Source: Neckera pumila
Lineage: Eukaryota > Streptophyta > Bryopsida > Hypnales > Neckeraceae
Direction of reading: 5' to 3'
Assembly (NCBI GenBank): GCA_963969595.1
Contig: OZ018418.1
Location: 10,545,001 to 10,609,000, forward strand
Length of the DNA: 64,000 bases
This document shows positions 22,950-35,040 of this stretch, piece by piece (within the stretch, counting starts at the first letter, position 1; every line of letters begins with the position of its first letter). The notes under the pieces are model-generated. The model saw only the letters and a list, made by a program, of their open reading frames with translations, made no database searches and had not been told where the DNA came from. The position numbers and the translations under genes are program-made.

Positions 22950-24165
22950 CCCTAATTTTTTGGATATGCGTCTTAGGTTTAGGGAATTTTTTTCTTCTTT
23001 TTCACATTTAATTTTTTTAATAAGAACCGAAGTTAGACATTTGGTTGGTTTGAAATTTTAAATTCCTTTTCACATCTTATATTTTTACTTTGACATTTGC
23101 GTTGGTAAAAAGGTATTACTTTCAATTTTTTGGTTTTTTTATATCCTATATTGTTAGGGTTTGACATTTGGAATCTTCCAAAAGTTTTTCATATTTTCTC
23201 ACACCCAATTTTTTTGGCTAAGAAAATTTGGTTAATGACCATTTTTCCTTTCTTTCCACATTCTATTTTTTGGAATAGGTGTTCTGGGTTTCGGTGAAAT
23301 TTTTATTTCTTCTTCCACATTCATTTTTTTTTAATAGATCCCAAGTTAGCCACCACTGTCTAGTTTGAAATTTTTCATTCTTTTTCACATCATGTACATT
23401 TTGGTTTGACACTTGGGTTGGTGCTGAAGTTTTGATTATTTTTCACATTCTATTTTTTGGTATAGCACTCTTTGATTCAAGTGAATTTTTTTCTTACACA
23501 TCTTTTTTGTTGGGAAGGCCGGACACTTGCATTGGGGCTAAAGTTTTGATTTCTTTCACACCCTCTTTTATGGGATAAAACACTTTGGTTAATATAATTT
23601 TTTTTAATTTTCATATTTATTCACAACCCATCTTTTGGACTTGATGTCTTTGGTGTAGGTTTTACTTTTTTTTCTTCTTGTACCTCCTTCTTTGTAAATA
23701 GACCCTGGGTTCGAATGTTAGACACTTGGGTTGGTTTGAAATTTGTCATTCTTATTCACATCCTATATATTTTGGTTTGACATTTGAGTTGGTGCAAAAG
23801 GTTTTATTATTTTTCACATTCAATTTTATTTGAGTAAGACTCTATCATTGATTTCCAAATTTTACATTCTTTTTCACATCCTAAGGTTTTGGGGCTTAGC
23901 ACTTGGGTTGGTGTGAACATTATTACATTTTTTTGTACCCTATTTTTTTTGGTAGGTGTCTTTTGGTTTAGGCGTTATTTTTATTTCTACTTCTACATCT
24001 TTATTTTTTTAACGAACCCCTAGTTGAACACTTGGGTTGGTTTGAAATTTTTCATTCTATTTCACATCCTATATGTTTTGGTTTGACTCTTTGGTTGGTG
24101 CAATATTTTTGACACTTTGATTGGTGTGAAAGTTTTGATTTTTTTACACTTGATTTTTTAGTTAA
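22950..24165. repeat. Degenerate satellite-like repeat (TTTTCACATCCTAT / TTTGACACTTGGGTTGG)
   Basis: The phrases TTTTTCACATCCTAT, TTTTGGTTTGACACTTGGG TTGGT and GAAATTTTTCATTC recur with variable spacing about ten times on one strand. The block is strongly T-rich. The unit is too diverged for a clean period by eye. It sits between the hAT gene and the GTCCGCC block. Confidence 0.6.
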
Positions 24166-24309
24166 AATAGTTAACTCCAAATTTAGACAAAAATTATCTA
24201 ACTATAATTCAGCACAATCATATCCAGAAGAAAAAAATGCAGATTATATTTAAAACTAGAATCATATGAAAAATGTACCAATCCCGTTAGACCTTCATCA
24301 AAATCTTGA

Positions 24310-24783
24310 AATTGTCCAATGTCCGTCTCCCTACAAACCACCCGTCCAACCAGTCGTTCGCTAGGACTTGGCCCATCCGCCCAATCGTCCGCCACTACGT
24401 GGACCGTTTGACAGTTCGACCTCCAGAATCCCGACCATCGCCTGTCCGTCGGATACACTGCTGAACGTCCGCCCTCCAGTCCGCCCAAAATTCGACTGTT
24501 CATTGTCCCATCCGCCAGTAATTTGTCCGTCCGCCCAATTGTCCGCCAAAAATAGGACTGTCCACCTTCCCGTCCGCCAATTATTTGGCCATCTGCACAA
24601 CCGACCGCCAAAATTCTGCCCGTCTACCCGCTCGTTCGTCAAAATTCAAACCGTCTGCCCTCCCGTCCGCCAATAATTTGGCCGTCTGCCATTTTATCCA
24701 AACGCCTGCTATGTTTACTGCGTCTAGACTTCCAACTTTTGGACGTAATTTGCCCCGGGACGCAACGTCCCATCAACCCTGAT
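24310..24783. mobile_element. GTCCGCC subterminal block and likely right end of a hAT element
   Basis: More than ten GTCCGCC or CCGTCCGCC motifs run to about 24710, followed by GGACGCAACGTCCCATCAACCCTG ending at 24783. The reverse complement starts CAGGGTTGATGGGACG, the style of a hAT terminal inverted repeat. The expected partner (CAGGG on the plus strand, left side) and an 8-bp duplication of ATTGTAAA were not found. All ORFs here are repeats in frame and are not genes. Confidence 0.5.
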
Positions 24784-25009
24784 TGTAAAGTACAATCAAC
24801 TACACAACTATTATGAGAAGATACAAATAAAATGCAAGGGTTTGGACTAATGTTAAAGGAGCTAACTACATCAATTTGAGTTGTTCAACATGAACAACCA
24901 CTCGTACACCCTTGGTATGTGCAAAATGACATAGAAAGCAACACTAGTCTAAAATACAAGATGCCTTAGAGATCATAGGATGAATCCCGTCTTCAAATCC
25001 CTAATTTTG

Positions 25010-25520
25010 GATTTTGGATTTTGGATTTTCTCCATATAATAGTTAGATATTAGAGGAAAATTTAGGATTTAGAATCTAGAGTTAACAATTCAATTAGAGT
25101 AAAACCTAGAGGTTAAACCTTTGAATTAGTTTAGACGTAAAGATCTAGAGTTAAATTAGAGGAATATAATTTAAAATAAAACTTGGAGGTTACAACTTAG
25201 AAGTAGTTGTAGAGGTAAAAATCAAGAGTTAAATTAGAGGATTAAAGTTAAGAGTAAAATTTAGAGGTTAAAATTTAGAAGTAGTCTTAGAAGTAAAAAC
25301 CTAAAGTTAGATTAGAAGTTAAAAATTTAGTAATAAAACTTAGAAGTTACTTTTTAGAGGAAAAAATCAAAACTTAGGATAAAAGTAGAAGGATAAAAAA
25401 CTGAAATGAAAAGTCAAAAGTTGGAAGTTAAAGTTAGAATAGAAATAAAAAATTAGAGTTAAAGTAGAATCCTAGTGTAAATCAAAGGTTAAAACAAAGG
25501 AGTTCATGTAAAAGGTTAAA
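25010..25520. repeat. Degenerate A/G-rich repeat (TTAGAGGTTAAAA type)
   Basis: AAATTAGAGG, AGAGTTAAA and TAGAAGTAG variants recur at irregular steps of about 50-60 bp for 500 bp, after a short TTGGATTT triplication at 25013-25030. No coding potential. Confidence 0.5.
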
Positions 25521-26026
25521 ACTCATAATTGAATTGGGAAGCTAATGGGTGGGAATTAGGCATAAAACACCATGGAAGGAACATAGGATAGGTAGAGTGT
25601 CCAAATGGTTGTTCCCTTTGATCATCAAGGCTTGTTTCCCGGGTTGGTAGCCAGTTAGTAGATCTTTGCACTCAAAATTTAAACAACTCTACTGGCATCC
25701 ACAAAACTAGGAAAACATAGCAAAGATCCATTTCTTGGAAGGCACAGTGGACCGCGCTCACAACACCCTCATATATTAACAAAGTGGATAAAAGACTAGA
25801 ATTGGAACGTGTTTGTTCTATCACCAAGGATGGATAATAAAGCACCCACAGTTACTCAATAGTAGATTAGACTTGGAGCGGCGTTGCTTTCTTCCTTTTA
25901 TTAACTCTGTCCGGTCTACAGGAACAAATAGCCATTGAAATACACATTTTGCACTTGGATTTGAGCTGTTTTTAGTTTTTTTCATATTGTGTGTCTTTTC
26001 TTGTGCTCCTTCATTCTACCATATTT
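25521..26026. other. Unannotated unique sequence
   Basis: No gene or repeat was recognised. Confidence 0.5.
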
Positions 26027-26158
26027 CACTAGTAGAAAATTGGGTCCGATCTGTTGTTTTGGTCGCGTTGATCATCAACAAATTTTTGTTTATGGACAAA
26101 AATCTGTTGATGATCAATGCGACCAAAACAACAGATCGGGCCCGGTTTTCTACTAGTG
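26027..26158. mobile_element. 132-bp CACTA-tipped MITE, copy 1
   Basis: It runs from CACTAGTAGAAAATTGGG to CCCGGTTTTCTACTAGTG and is a near-perfect palindrome of about 64-bp arms centred on TTTTTGTTTATGGACAAAAA. It is flanked by TTT on both sides (26024-26026 and 26159-26161), a 3-bp target duplication as for CACTA elements. A sister copy lies at 62499-62630. Confidence 0.92.
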
Positions 26159-28220
26159 TTTGGTCTTGAATTTTGGCTCCAGATTTGTGACAAGTCATCT
26201 ATTTCTCTCATAATTTTGGAAATTTAACAATGAAGTGGTTACTATTTCAAGACTGTTTTTTCATTTCTTTTTATTCCTAAAAATATAGGACTTGTTTCCA
26301 TGCATGTGGAATTTAGTTACTTTGAGAGTGAATGTTGGATGCCATCTTTTTTAAATGTCATGTGCCCAAAACCTTGATTTCCTTGTAGTATCCTTCACTT
26401 TTACGTTATAATCTTCCAATCTATGATTTGCATCAAAACCAAAACCTTTTAGAGATGATAAGGACTTGGATTTCTACAAGATCCTACAGTTAATTTTGTT
26501 TAAAAATGACTCATCACACTTTGAGATTCAACCCTCTGTAACTTATAAAATTGAGATTCAAAACACCTTCAAAATGGCCAAAAAATTTAAGGGTTAATTA
26601 TTGTTTGCAAAAAACAATCATTATTTATTAGTGAACTATAGAGGCCTCCCATACCTTGTTAACTTCATATCTTGATGTTGGATGTTATAGAAGAAGGTGA
26701 GATTTACTACCTCTTAGAGTGTTTTTGACAATTATAAAAACTTCAATGCTATAATTTCAAACTTTATTTTGTGAGTTTAAGTCCTTCAACACTTTAAATG
26801 AGAAGATGGTAATATATTTTTTGCAAACTTTAGATAATTTTATTTGTATCTTAGATATATATGGGATACACTAGTTTTTTTGCAAGCCATGACATGCGTG
26901 TAGCAAAGCTCTTGTTTTAGCAAAAAACTTGCATATGTCTTTATTAGACCAAATTTTTCATTCTCAAAATTCAAAACTAATATAAATAAAAAATTAATTC
27001 TCAATCTATTATGATATAAATTTTAAATTCAATATACATAAAATAGACAAATTAGTGCATGTTCTAAGGATGTTCTAGAAAAATGATTTTTACTCTTGCA
27101 TTAAAAATTTATTTTGTACATTGTTTTGGTATATCAAGCAAATTTGTCTTATTTTTAATTTTTAATTTTTATATCAAGCAAATTTTAATAGGAACAAATA
27201 GAATACAAAAATTAATTGCTCAGATATTAAACGTCAATGATAAAGATAATTTGCCATATTTAAAGAATATAAAAATAAATATAAGTAGAGAATTAAGAAA
27301 GGATTGACCATTACTTTGGTGGTAATTTAAATGACAAAGTAATTGTTATAGCAATAGCACAAGCCATGCTACAAAACAAATGGGTATAAATGTTGACTCA
27401 CATTTTTTGGTGATTACAAATCATTTACTGATGGTTGTAGCAATGGCACGAAGCATGCTAGTTGTAGAGAAAAGATCCTCCTCTGCAGTTCAAAAATGTT
27501 ATGTTCCCTATGTTTACAATCAAATGCAATGATGAAATACAACTATACAAAATAGTGAAATTAGGATGCTCCATACTAATTTCTCAACATTCAATACTAT
27601 ATAAATATGTACAATCATTATAGAAGAATGTAATAATGAAGGAACTGGTGTGTTGTATGGGTTGGTGCCCTGTTCATGGCTTGAGTTTAGAGAATTGCAT
27701 GCACCTCCATGTGGACAAACAGTGACTCATAGGCTAACTTCTCTCAAAGAAGGCAACCCAATTGTTAATCCCTAAATGCCGAAGGCTTGTTTTTGGCTTC
27801 CTAGAATTTTCTCTACATAGAACAAAATGCCAACATTTTGATAAGTTGTATCAATTTTTTTTGAATTGTTACCTTACAAATTCAAACTAGACATATTAGA
27901 GATCTCATAGGAAAAGAAAACACAACAATATTATTTATGGAGTGAAGATTATAATGTTTGACCATGAAGGTGCAAAAATTGCAAAAATCTTTCAATTTTC
28001 TTTATACAAGTCAAATCTAAGAAATTGGTAGACCAAAAAATATGAGGTTAAAGGGCCTAACTTGTATAATCTCGATCAATTTATGACTTTTTAAAATCTA
28101 CTCTACAATTTTTTAAATGAATTTTGAATGTGATATTTTCTCTAAGATCTAGTGTATTTGAGGCTCATTTGACCACTAAACGCCTACAATGCTACAATCA
28201 AGGAGTCCTAGAAATAGACA
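26159..28220. other. A+T-rich non-coding DNA
   Basis: No convincing gene is seen. A short phrase (ATAGCAATAGCACAAGCCATGCTA near 27345 and GTAGCAATGGCACGAAGCATGCTAG near 27437) is repeated once. Confidence 0.5.
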
Positions 28221-28227
28221 AGGGGCC

Positions 28228-28395
28228 AGCACACATGCCTTACTAGCGCCACGCTAGCCCCCAACCGCCTGGCCAAGTGGCATGGCGGCATTGCCCGGCG
28301 CGGATATGATGGGCGGATGGTGGTGGCAGTTGCTCCTCCTTACGCACTTGTATAAGCGCCTTGCCCCGCTCTGCCCCGCTTTGCCAAGTAAGTTT
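28228..28395. other. Isolated G+C-rich island
   Basis: About 170 bp of G+C-rich sequence (GCCACGCTAGCCCCC, GGCATGGCGGCATTGCCC, GCCCCGCTCTGCCCCGC) sits in A+T-rich DNA. No ORF or RNA was recognised. GGCATGGCGG resembles the GC-rich part next to the tRNA-like module at 32.7 kb. Confidence 0.4.
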
Positions 28396-30149
28396 TTGTT
28401 CCAAGCTCACAAGTTTCAATTGTTTTTCAAAAGAATTTGAAATGTGAATTTTTTTTTGGGATCTACTTTATTTCATGCTCATTTTCAAGATCCCTAAATA
28501 CTACAGAAAGTCAAGATTGCAAAAGACACTCTTGCACAAAATGTTGAATAGAAAAATCATAGTCAATTGTTTTTAAAATAGGACTTTTCATATTCAAACT
28601 AAACTTCAAAAAGAATTTTTCAAAATATATACTACTGAAAATTGCAATTTGGTAAGATTTCATTTAACTTCTAAGAATTCCTAATATCATTTTCCTCCAA
28701 GATGTACTACATTGGAGACTAATTTCCAAAAGTCCTTCAGCAATAGAAATTAAGTTTTCACAGAACACACCATTGTAAAAAAGCTTGTATAGAAAAAAAT
28801 CAGATCATTCATTTTCAAAATCACAAGGTAGATGCTCAAATTCAACTTTGAAAAGCATTTTTCATGCACATTCAATTGCAAAAAATTGAGATTGAAGTGA
28901 ATAAGAGTCTATCCTACACAGATGAACCGTGAAGTAATTAAGCACTGCAACCGTAAACAAGCAAAACTCTTCTTGAACCCTAATAATACATGATGAGAGT
29001 TGCCAATCCTATTTAACGTATGATAGTTGTAATAAGTCAAAAAAAAAAAAAAATGTGCAAACAGTATCTGAATGTAGGTGAATTCATTTTACAAAACTGG
29101 TGTGATCAAAAGGAGGTTTAGGAAAAACAAAGAAGTCCACCAGTACAGCAAGAGCAAAGAATTGAAACTTTAAATACCTGCAACACATATCTGTGACCAC
29201 TACGTTTAAACTCTCGAAGATTGTAACTAAATCCACAAGAAGTCCAAATAAATATGAACTAGTTGTTAGATAGATCCAAACACCATCAAGAACTTTAGGG
29301 CATGCAAATGTGGTGCCATATTGGCAGCAAAACTACAGTTTGTTAAGTTGATGTGGGAATTAATGTCAAATTGATGTCAAGTTAACATGTGCGGTTTAGC
29401 TGTAAGCTTGGCTTTGAAAAGGATCATCATTCTAATGCTTAATTGGCATTGATTCATTGAAATGAGTAGAGGTATATTTGATACTATAGTAGACTTGGAA
29501 TAGCGGCAGGTAATTTTGGTGTTAGAAATGTACAACCTCTGTGTTAAATTGACAACATGCAAATTAGACTATTACATTATAACAAATTTGCATTGATGAA
29601 AAGGCTTCAAAGTCACATTAATTTGGTACTAAAATGTAGCAACATTAGGATTGACATAGCTGCAGTAGTATGTCCTATAATGTTCAAATTACTTTATAAT
29701 GAGACTATTTCAAAAATTGTATTTTCAGCAAAAATGGCGCCAACTTAGTATCAATTCTTATCAAGACAACATGTCATTGTAGTAGTGGTTTGTGAAACTA
29801 ATAAATGGATTCTACAGAAGTTTTTGATGCTCATATACAGCTAAATTCAAATTTTTAAAAGTTTGAAAAAAAAAGAATACTTCAAAGCATCTTGCAGTGC
29901 TTCAAGGTTAGTCAAAACACTATGCAACTAAAGCACCCTCAACTTTACAAATTTCAAGCAACACTTTCATTTTCAGAAAGCTTTAAAGCATCTTGAAGCA
30001 CTTCAAGATTAGTTGCAGCACCCCTCAGCCGAAGCCCCATTAAAATGTCCAATTGTTATTCTAAAAGAGTCTTCCTATACTATACGGTTGATGCAAATGA
30101 TCACTTCAATAATAACAACAAATTCCAATGTCTCAAATCCATATAGACA
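28396..30149. other. A+T-rich non-coding DNA
   Basis: No gene was recognised. Around 29290-29760, phrases such as GGTGCCATATTGGCA and ATGGCGCCAACTTAGTATCAA resemble the diffuse repeat at 58.5-59.2 kb. Confidence 0.45.
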
Positions 30150-30670
30150 CACTAGTAGAAATTAATGACGTCCAAATTAATAGAAAATTAACATACTTCT
30201 GTTGATTTGGATACTGCAATATCCAATTTCACATTTTTTTGTTAATGGTGACATTTTTTTTGTTGATTTGGATACTGCAATGTCCAGCTTCACATTTTTT
30301 TGTTAATGGTGACATTTTTTTTGTTGATTTGGACAATCAGTGACAAAATCAACAGATTTTTGTTGAGTACGTTTTGAACCTTCTAGAATCTTTTTGAATC
30401 TTTTTGAATTTCTTAGAATCTCTTGACATCTTCATTTTATAATGGATTTAAGAAAAAAAATTAAGTACACATTTTAGTGTTCAATAAAGTCAACAGACCT
30501 TGGAGTTCATTTGCATATAATCAATGAACATTTTTCAAAGAACTTTCAACTCAAAAAAGATGTGGAATTAAACCAATTTTCATATTCAACAGTCTTTTTG
30601 AGATTTCAAATCTCCAATAAAAAGTTATGAACAAATTTTAGAGAAGAACTGGAAATTATTTTTTTGGTAA

Positions 30671-31034
30671 ATTCAGGAGACTTTGGAAGTTGTTTTGGTA
30701 TAGTTAAAGGATTTTTCGGAAAAAGTTTTAAACTAAAAGAAGTTGTAAATTCTAGAAAACTTTCATCTTTAACAATCCGTTTGAAGTTTTGATCCTCCAA
30801 TCAAAAGCTATGGACGAAATTCAGAGAGGATGTTAAAAAATGTCAAAAATGTCAAAAGTGATGATTTCCTAATCTCTCTCAAAATTTTGTCCAAAACTTT
30901 TGAGTAAAATCTCTAAATCTCAAATGTAATTTTGGAGATGAAAGCTTGTTTGGATTACTATCTTTTTTTAGTTCAAAAAGTTGTCAAAAATGTTCTTCTA
31001 CTATATCAAAACAACCTCCAAAGTTTGCTGAATT
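30671..31034. repeat. Foldback of the same family (copy 2)
   Basis: The left arm begins GAGACTTTGGAAGTTGTTTTGG and the right arm ends CAAAACAACCTCCAAAGTTTGC. The inner arms pair through TCTTTAACAATCCGTTTGA / TAATTTTGGAGATGAAAG and CAGAGAGGATG / ATCTCTCTC. More diverged than copy 1. Confidence 0.65.
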
Positions 31035-32189
31035 TACAATGAAATAATTTTAAAAACCTATCCCCAATTGTTAGCTTCCATGTTAATTTCTATGCTATTC
31101 TCCAATTTTCAAAATTTCAATATATATGGGAAGTATTTAAAGAATATAATTAGGAAATGTAGTCTAAAGGAAAAAGGGAGCAAATATACTTTGCTTACAA
31201 TGAAAGAAATAGTAGGAATGGAAAAAAAAACATTTTCTTGGACATTTCTAGTCTTTACTTTGCACAATCAAACTAGGTTTTGAAGTAAAAAATTCAAATT
31301 TTTATGTTCAGTAATTTAAAAAATACAAAATCCAATTTGGTGTGATTAAGAATACAAAAATAATTAGAATGATTTAAAAAATTTTGAAGATGTTCCAAAC
31401 AATATACTAATAATATTAATTGTTAAATTTCAAAAAATGATACATTTATCAATTTTTAAAATTTTTGCAAGATTCAATTTAGTCAGGTTTGGCTTCCTAC
31501 TCTTTTTGTTTGAAAATGTCTATAAACTTGGGAGAATTTTTAATTTTAAAATTTTTAAAATAAAAAAATAATAGATTTGGTTTAGATTCTAAATTCATTT
31601 TTTTGGAGGGCAATAAAGCATTTATTATCTTTTTATAATTTTTTTCTCTAGAAGAGTTTTTTGCCTAAAGAGTTGATCATCAAAAGTTGTTCTAATTTAA
31701 AAATCTAATGGTCAATATTTTCCACAATTAATTCCGTGCATGCTAGACAAAGTATCCTTCACTTTTTTATTGTTAAAATTAAAAATTTCAAACACATCCA
31801 TGTGCAAAAGAACATCAAAATCGGGCAACTCATTCAAAACCTTTGTTGTGATAACATTGTTAGGCCTTGAGGGATTAAAGCCAAAAAATTGAAATTTTAT
31901 CCACAATGAGCTACCTAAAATCTCTGTATTGCCAAAAAATGCTAATTGGTCATTTAGAAGTTAATTTTTTAAATTTCCAACTAGTTAAGTTTTATCTTTC
32001 AAAGAATTTATCCAAAAAAATTTATGTCAATTCTTGAACTTGCAAGTGTTCATTATATGTTGAAGAAATATGCTGGAAATTTATACTTCAACCTTCAAAA
32101 AGATATTTCATATTCATGCTTGAAGGAAATAGTATATACAATTTTTTTCTTAATAACTTCATCATTCACAAATTGGTGTTTACAAATTT

Positions 32190-32568
32190 CAGCAGACTTC
32201 AAGGGCCGTTTTTTACATAGTAAATTAACTTACTTTTTAGAACTTTCAACTAAGAAAAGTTGTTAAATGAAGGTATATTTCATCTCCAAAAATCCGTTTT
32301 CAATTTGGAGTCTTCAATTAAAAGCTATGGACAAAATTCAGAGAAGGGTTGGAATGGCCATCTTTCTTTGACACTCTTAAACACCCTCTCTGATTTTTGT
32401 CCATAACTTTTAATTTTAAGACTCCAAATTGAAACCAGATTTTTGGAGATGAAATATACCTTCATTTAACAACTTTTCTTAAAAAATAGCCCTTGAACTT
32501 TTTTTAAAGTTTTAAGAAATAAGTTAATTTACTATGTGAAAACAACCCCTGAACTCTGCTGACTTTCC
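32190..32568. repeat. Foldback of the same family (copy 3)
   Basis: The arms run from AGCAGACTTCAAGGGCCG and ACATAGTAAATTAACTTA to TAAGTTAATTTACTATGT and CCCTGAACTCTGCTGA. Inside, TCATCTCCAAAAATCCGTTT pairs with a near complement and TATGGACAAAATTCAGAGA pairs with TCTGATTTTTGTCCATA. Confidence 0.78.
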
Positions 32569-32638
32569 AATGCAAATGAAAAAATAATGTAGAAGTAGTT
32601 AAATAGGAAACACACAATTACAAAGACTTGGAAACACA

Positions 32639-32712
32639 TGTGTAGTCCATTGGTTAAGGACTATGGAGTCCTAACATCAAGGTCTGGGATTCAAACCCGG
32701 CCGATGGCCTGC
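32639..32712 (+). repeat. tRNA-like module with D-arm and T-arm
   Basis: GTCC-ATTGGTTAA-GGAC forms a 4-bp D stem, and CTGGG-ATTCAAA-CCCGG forms a 5-bp T stem with a 7-base loop. The segments fit the internal A and B boxes of a Pol III promoter. The anticodon and acceptor stems are not convincing, so it is a tRNA-derived (SINE-like) module, not a tRNA gene. It lies between foldback copy 3 and the element's right end. Confidence 0.6.
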
Positions 32713-33069
32713 CCGCGTGGCAATTCAATGCCACATAGTGGCTTGCCAGCATGGCGGTTGCCACGTGGCATTAAGCCATTGGTCTGAAATTGATTTTCCC
32801 AAAAAATATGTTAAATTTTTTTTTTAATTGTTGAAAACTAACACTTACTAGTTGCCAAATCAACACTTTCTAGTTACTTAATCAACACTTTTTAGTTACT
32901 TAATCAACACTTTTGTGTTGATGAACCACACAAAAGTGTTCATTTTCATGTCCAAATCAACACTTTCTTGCTATGCAATGTCTAAGTCAACATGTCCAAA
33001 TCAACACAAAAACGAACAAAAAAAATCAACATTTTTTTGTCACTTTGGATGTTGAATTTTCTAGTAGTG

Positions 33070-33820
33070 ACAAAACAAAATTAATTGCATCATTGACAAA
33101 TATTTCTCATGCTAAAATATAGTATTTTTTATATAGAAAAAATCCTAAAGCAACATAATTGGAACCATGAAGTCACACATGCCCCATCAAATCTGTAGCT
33201 TAGAGATTGCAACAATATGAAAAAAATTTCATCAATAATGTAGCTATGCCATCCACGTATGAAAATTAAACAAAGAAATAGACTAATCCATCCACTTAGC
33301 TTACACGGAAAGATACGCAAAGTATCCAATTCTAGCAAATTTCTTTAGGAGTTGCAACTTGCTTGCTAATTGATTTTTGCCCTTTGTTTTTGGCTCAATA
33401 ACCATGTCCTAGAAAGAAATCTGCATTACAACAAAGAATTGGAAGGACCTATTAACAAAAACATCATTCATAGAGGAAAGTTTGAGCTTACAATGATGAA
33501 AACAACTAACCTAATACTTGAGGGCATATTGCAAAGTATTGTTTTAGGATAAATTATATTGCATTGAAACACAATTCAGGACTCCAATACACATACTAGT
33601 TCAGATGGAAAGCCTAAATAATCAATCAAAGCTTTTGAAGTGCTTATAGTAATGAAAATAATGTAATTAAAACCAAATGCAAGTAGTTGGTTAAGAACAT
33701 ACCTTTTCATTCAAGAACAAGAGTAGGATTTATCAGGCTAGCTAACACAACAATACATAAATAATCTCCAAAAATTCACCGGAGCTTAGTTGTTGTAGTA
33801 AGTGAAATGCTTGCCCTTCA
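33070..33820. other. A+T-rich sequence downstream of the DapB-like pseudogene
   Basis: No exon for the missing C-terminal part of dihydrodipicolinate reductase was found on the minus strand here. Confidence 0.45.
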
Positions 33821-34655
33821 AATATCAAACCAAAATTTGCGGACAGTGTGATTCCGTGACCTGTGGTTGAGAAAGAGAAGTACTCAGTTGCAGGAAGAAC
33901 TCCCAAACCCTAGAAATATCGAGAGATATCATCAATTCCACACATGAACTCGTATGCACGATAATAAACTCGACCGAGTCTTTTGTCAAAGACATGAAGT
34001 ATAGGATAGTAAAAGCCGAGGACAATCAAACTCAAAAGACTTGGCCTTTATATCCACAGATCTAAACCACGACACAATGCTTAAAGTAATGCAAAATTAC
34101 ATCCTCTACCTCACTTACGGAAAAAATCATCAAATCTGTCCTGTGAAAAGTCAATGTAATACTACTCACCTGTAGCTTGTAGCCTGAAAAGGCGCCTGGA
34201 AACTGCTCAGCCATAATAGCCATGGCTGCTTGAAATGCTACAATCGTAAAACATCACCACTTTATTCACAGCTGAAAAACAATCACAAGTCCATTCCAGC
34301 AATGCTCACCGCTTCCAAACTCCAAAGAACTGACGGCTGAAAACTTTCAATGCTCATGCGCCACATTATCTTACAAATAATCGAGAATCACATCATAAGA
34401 GCCTTACCTGCTTTCCCATTTGAGGGGCAATGACAACATATACTCCAGCCTTGAGAACATCCTCCACGAGCTTCTTCCAGTCACCACCCGTGGTGCCCCA
34501 TCACGAATGGTAATGCACGGCTGCAATAAAATTCAGCGTTACCTATATGACACCACTTTAAACATCTGAATAAACATCAACCACCACCACTACTCAAAAA
34601 AAAAAAAACATGCAAAGGCGAAAGTTAACGTAAAGCATGGTCGAGAATTCAGAAT

Positions 34656-35040
34656 TTGATACGAGAAAAGCACATACTGCTTCAATCAAGAACAAGCTTG
34701 ACAGTACCACCTTCAAAATTTTGATAGCACTCAAACCCACAATCAAGAAGAAATTGACGGTACCCTCTTTGAAATCTCTATCGCACTGTATCCCAGAAGC
34801 AAAAGCGAAATTTCACGAAAGCTAACGTTCCCCGAGGCCGGCAATGCTGTGCGCGCTCTTGCAAGTGATAATCGAGTTCTCACAGTTTGATCCGAGAGAA
34901 GCACATAACGCTTCAATCGAAAACGAGCTCGATAGTACCACCTTCAAAATCTCGCGTACTAAATCCCAAAATCAAAATCAAAATTCATGAAAGCTAACGT
35001 TCCACAAGACCGGCAATTTTGCGCAGTTCTTGTAATTGAA
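34656..35040. repeat. Tandem duplication of about 190 bp inside the DapB-like intron
   Basis: Unit 1 (about 34656-34855) and unit 2 (about 34887-35040) share TTGATMCGAGARAAGCACATA, GCTTCAATC, AGTACCACCTTCAAAAT and GAAAGCTAACGTTCC, then GCCGGCAAT or ACCGGCAAT. Divergence is roughly 15-20 percent by eye. It lies between exons B and C. Confidence 0.75.

Larger units (their letters stand above)
30150..33069. mobile_element. 2.9-kb non-autonomous CACTA-tipped element with two foldbacks and a tRNA-like module
   Basis: The left tip is CACTAGTAGAAATTAATG (30150). The right tip is TTGAATTTTCTAGTAGTG (33069). Both flanks are ACA (30147-30149 and 33070-33072), a 3-bp duplication. Subterminal repeats of the GTTGATTTGGA / TCCAAATCAACA type lie at both ends (30195-30360 and 32860-33050). 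The interior has foldbacks at 30671-31034 and 32190-32568, a half foldback at about 30490-30655, and a tRNA-like segment at 32641-32712. No transposase domain is seen. Confidence 0.88.

Noticed and set aside
24198..24782. ORFs on both strands, Trp/Gly/Arg rich or Pro/Ser/Arg rich
   Set aside because: They are translations of the GTCCGCC repeat and have repeat periodicity rather than protein character.
32641..32712. Functional tRNA gene
   Set aside because: D- and T-arms can be drawn, but the acceptor and anticodon stems do not pair, so it is only tRNA-like.
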